From Candidatus Methanomethylicia archaeon (GTDB taxonomy: Archaea > Thermoproteota > Methanomethylicia > Methanomethylicales > Methanomethylicaceae), in the NCBI GenBank assembly GCA_024464205.1, contig JANHAI010000066.1:1-6272 (forward strand): a stretch of 6,272 nt of DNA. Reading direction: 5' to 3'. The notes under the pieces are model-generated. The model was given only the letters and a program-made list of their open reading frames with translations. It did no database searches and was not told where the DNA came from. Made by a program: the position numbers and the translations under genes. This document shows, one piece after another, positions 4,854 to 6,272 of this stretch; positions within the stretch are counted from its first letter, which is position 1, and the number at the start of each line of letters is the position of its first letter.

Positions 4854-5771
4854 ATGGAAAGATGCGATGTTGCGATAATTGGAGCGGGACCAGCCGGATT
4901 AGCAGCAGCAATATACACCTCCAGGAGAGGGCTGAAGACCATAGTGTTTGAAGAGGGCGTTGTCGGCGGCAGGGCTTCCTATGCACACCTCATTGAGAAC
5001 TATCCTGGCTTCCCAGAAGGGATAACTGGCATTGACTTGATAGATAGGTTTTCAAAGCAAGTCGAGAAGTTTGGGGGCGTCATAAAGGCCGGCGAGGGGG
5101 CCAGGGAAATACAGCTTGACGCCAATTCGATGAGGATAGCAACACCGCAGGGCACATACGAATGCAGCGCAATGATAATCACAGTGGGGCTTAAAACGAA
5201 AAAGTTGAGGGTGCCTGGCGAAGAGAGGCTTTTCGGAAGGGGAGTTTCATACTGCGCATCTTGCGATGGTTTCTTTTTCAAGAATAGGCGCGTCGCAGTT
5301 TTAGGAGGGGGGAATGAGGCAGCGAGCGATGTCCTTTACCTCTCGAACCTGACGAAAGACGTGATCTGGCTCCCGAACACCGAGAAAATTACTGTCGATG
5401 AGGCCTACATGAAAAAGATACTCGAAAACGGGATAACCCCGATGAGGGGCATCACAGTTCTTGAGATATTGGGTGAGAACAAGGTCGAGGGTCTCCGGGT
5501 AAAAAAAATGGATGGAGGAATAGAAGATATCAAGGTTGATGGCATATTTGTTGTGATTGGATCCGTCCCGACGGTTGATCTATTGAAGAAGGCAGGGATC
5601 CAGATCGATCCGAGAGACTATGTTGTGGTAAATGAGAACATGGAGACGAATGTGAAAGGGGTGTATGCTGCAGGGGATTGCACCGGTAAGAGTCACCAAG
5701 TCGTTGTGGCAGTAGGTCAAGGAGCTGTTGCCGGCATAAATGCGGCAGACTACATCAAAATGAAAAAATGA
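4854..5771 (+). CDS. trxB: Thioredoxin reductase-type flavoprotein, lacking the NADPH motif
   Basis: A 305-residue low-molecular-weight thioredoxin reductase: an FAD disulfide oxidoreductase that passes electrons to thioredoxin-like proteins in the cytoplasm. The FAD-binding GAGPAG (residues 10-15), the redox pair CASCDGFFF (Cys134, Cys137), the second nucleotide-binding GGGNEA (151-156) and the C-terminal FAD motif GVYAAGDC (269-276) are all present at normal spacing. The HRRxxxR element that holds the 2'-phosphate of NADPH is missing; VIWLPNTEK stands in its place, so NADPH is unlikely to be the usual donor. VGGRASYAHLIENYPGF also departs from the common GGQL form and resembles the GGR form I recall in the F420-dependent enzyme of Methanocaldococcus. 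ATG 4854 gives the normal N-terminus and follows GGTGG; ATG 4839 would add five residues. The gene is alone on its strand. Confidence 0.92.
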   Translation: MERCDVAIIGAGPAGLAAAIYTSRRGLKTIVFEEGVVGGRASYAHLIENYPGFPEGITGIDLIDRFSKQVEKFGGVIKAGEGAREIQLDANSMRIATPQGTYECSAMIITVGLKTKKLRVPGEERLFGRGVSYCASCDGFFFKNRRVAVLGGGNEAASDVLYLSNLTKDVIWLPNTEKITVDEAYMKKILENGITPMRGITVLEILGENKVEGLRVKKMDGGIEDIKVDGIFVVIGSVPTVDLLKKAGIQIDPRDYVVVNENMETNVKGVYAAGDCTGKSHQVVVAVGQGAVAGINAADYIKMKK

Positions 5772-5774
5772 AAA
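5763..5774 (-). terminator. Oligo-T tracts, candidate terminator of the glyS-barrel protein unit
   Basis: On the minus strand TTTT and TTTTTT (5774-5771 and 5768-5763) follow the stop at 5800 by about 25-37 nt, overlapping the end of the convergent trxB. This suits archaeal T-tract termination; no strong hairpin precedes it. Confidence 0.35.
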
Positions 5775-5799
5775 TCCATCCAATGATTCCGTCATTACC

Positions 5800-6069
5800 T
5801 TATTTAAAGACGCGCCTCACAGTAGCAATCGAGTTGTCTGAAAGCCCTAATGCCTTCATCTCGTCGGCATTTATCCAAACCTCATTCTCAGGGATGTCTG
5901 GCATTGAGAGGGCATTCAATTCCATTTTTTTCTTTCCGGCAACAACTATCTCTATCCTGTCATTTATGGCAAGGAATTTCATCGTGGAGGCATTAAGCTT
6001 ACCGACCCCTTTGTCGGCATCTTCCTTCCTCCGCAATCTGAGCCTTTTTTCGGGAGGTCGTTGTGACAC
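5800..6069 (-). CDS. Small double-psi-barrel protein resembling a stand-alone Cdc48/VCP N-domain
   Basis: An 89-residue, strongly basic-at-the-start protein (RPPEKRLRLRRKEDADKG). Its two halves look like the paired repeats of the Cdc48/VCP N-terminal double-psi beta-barrel. The first half, DKGVGKLNASTMKFLAINDR then IEIVVAGKKK, parallels the pattern DVGRGIxRLDxxxMxxLGIxxGDxIEIxGKK. The second half, ENEVWINADEMKALGLSDNS then IATVRRV, parallels GIIRxDxxxRxNAGVSxGDxVxVRK. Length also matches that domain (about 90), yet no AAA+ ATPase part follows. GTG 6069 is chosen: it lies 40 nt after the glyS stop and has GGTG 5 nt upstream, whereas a TTG at 6156 would overlap glyS by 47 nt. Co-transcription with glyS is likely. 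The fold is my inference from pattern matching; function is unknown, with an adaptor or RNA/protein-binding role possible. An AbrB-like fold is an alternative. Confidence 0.72.
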   Translation of the reverse strand: MSQRPPEKRLRLRRKEDADKGVGKLNASTMKFLAINDRIEIVVAGKKKMELNALSMPDIPENEVWINADEMKALGLSDNSIATVRRVFK

Positions 6070-6109
6070 GTTACCACCAACTATGAATTGATATCCTCTT
6101 TTTTTAAGG

Positions 6110-6272
6110 CTAACGGATTTTGTAATAATCAGACAAGAATGAAACAATGGAATCAACAGAGATCCTTGATTGTTCCCACGTATCCCTATCCCTGATAGTC
6201 ACGGTATTTTCCCTGAGGGTCTCATAATCAACAGTGATCGCAATCGGCGCTCCAATCTCGTCTGATCTGGCA
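6110..6272 (-). CDS. glyS: Glycyl-tRNA synthetase, C-terminal part only
   Basis: The last 53 residues of a class II glycyl-tRNA synthetase of the archaeal/eukaryotic homodimeric type, entering from the right edge and ending at TAG (6112-6110). The segment [20 protein letters not shown] then [20 protein letters not shown] is nearly diagnostic: it is the end of the C-terminal anticodon-binding (HGTP) domain, where family members read DEIGxPxAITVDxxTLxxxTVTxRxRDxxxQxRI. The catalytic domain, with class II motifs 1-3, lies outside the window. The enzyme charges tRNA-Gly in the cytoplasm. The small barrel protein follows 40 nt after the stop, on the same strand and probably in the same transcript. 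This frame is short and open to the window edge with no start. Confidence 0.92.
   Translation of the reverse strand, partial: ARSDEIGAPIAITVDYETLRENTVTIRDRDTWEQSRISVDSIVSFLSDYYKIR

Noticed and set aside
4754..4986. Two overlapping minus-strand frames across the trxB start and its upstream region
   Set aside because: Low-complexity translations, overlapping each other and the FAD-binding end of trxB; no ribosome binding site or family pattern.
5782..5796. AATGA-TTCCG-TCATT hairpin between trxB and the barrel gene as a two-way terminator
   Set aside because: A 5-bp AT-rich stem is too weak, and the T-tract on the minus strand explains termination there better.
6070..6156. TTG start at 6156 for the small barrel protein, overlapping glyS
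   Set aside because: The 29 added residues are hydrophobic and unlike the barrel pattern, and their frame overlaps the conserved glyS end; GTG 6069 fits both the domain length and the gene order.
1..6272. A new defence, mobile or CRISPR-like system
   Set aside because: No direct-repeat array, transposase, integrase, toxin-antitoxin pair or nuclease cluster is visible; all long frames belong to recognisable housekeeping or methyl-transfer families.

Overview
The window looks like a chromosomal segment of an archaeon, most likely in or near the TACK group. The evidence is threefold. The tRNA-splicing endonuclease is of the crenarchaeal kind, with an extended loop. The glycyl-tRNA synthetase end is of the archaeal/eukaryotic type. 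The upstream regions carry TATA-box (box A) and purine-rich Shine-Dalgarno signals at archaeal spacing. Four of the seven start codons visible in full genes appear to be GTG or TTG. A corrinoid methyltransferase pair at the left edge and a thioredoxin reductase of possible F420-linked type suggest a methyl-metabolising lineage, such as Methanomethylicia (Verstraetearchaeota), Bathyarchaeia or Korarchaeia. The exact lineage cannot be fixed from this window.

Layout, left to right. (1) On the minus strand, 1-1141: a zinc-dependent UroD/MtaA-like methyltransferase followed 8 nt later by the N-terminus of a corrinoid protein that runs off the left edge. (2) A divergent promoter region at 1142-1360. 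(3) Branched-chain aminotransferase ilvE (+). (4) tRNA-splicing endonuclease endA (-), which converges on ilvE with a 10-nt gap. (5) A multi-pass UPF0104/LPG-synthase-TM type membrane protein (+). (6) A DUF47/PhoU-like protein (-), convergent with the membrane protein. (7) A 217-nt divergent promoter region at 4637-4853. (8) Thioredoxin reductase (+). (9) On the minus strand, a small double-psi-barrel protein resembling a free-standing Cdc48 N-domain, preceded by the C-terminus of glycyl-tRNA synthetase, which enters from the right edge.

How the genes work together. Only two groups look co-transcribed: methyltransferase plus corrinoid protein, and glyS plus the small barrel protein. All the others alternate in strand and appear to be single-gene units with their own promoters and very short convergent gaps. 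The methyltransferase and corrinoid protein should move methyl groups through a cobalamin carrier. The other genes are housekeeping: branched-chain amino acids, tRNA splicing and charging, redox control, phosphate-linked regulation and a membrane transporter. I see no mobile element, CRISPR array, tRNA gene or defence system. The items most worth a second look are the thioredoxin reductase without the NADPH-binding arginine motif, and the orphan Cdc48-N-like protein beside glyS.
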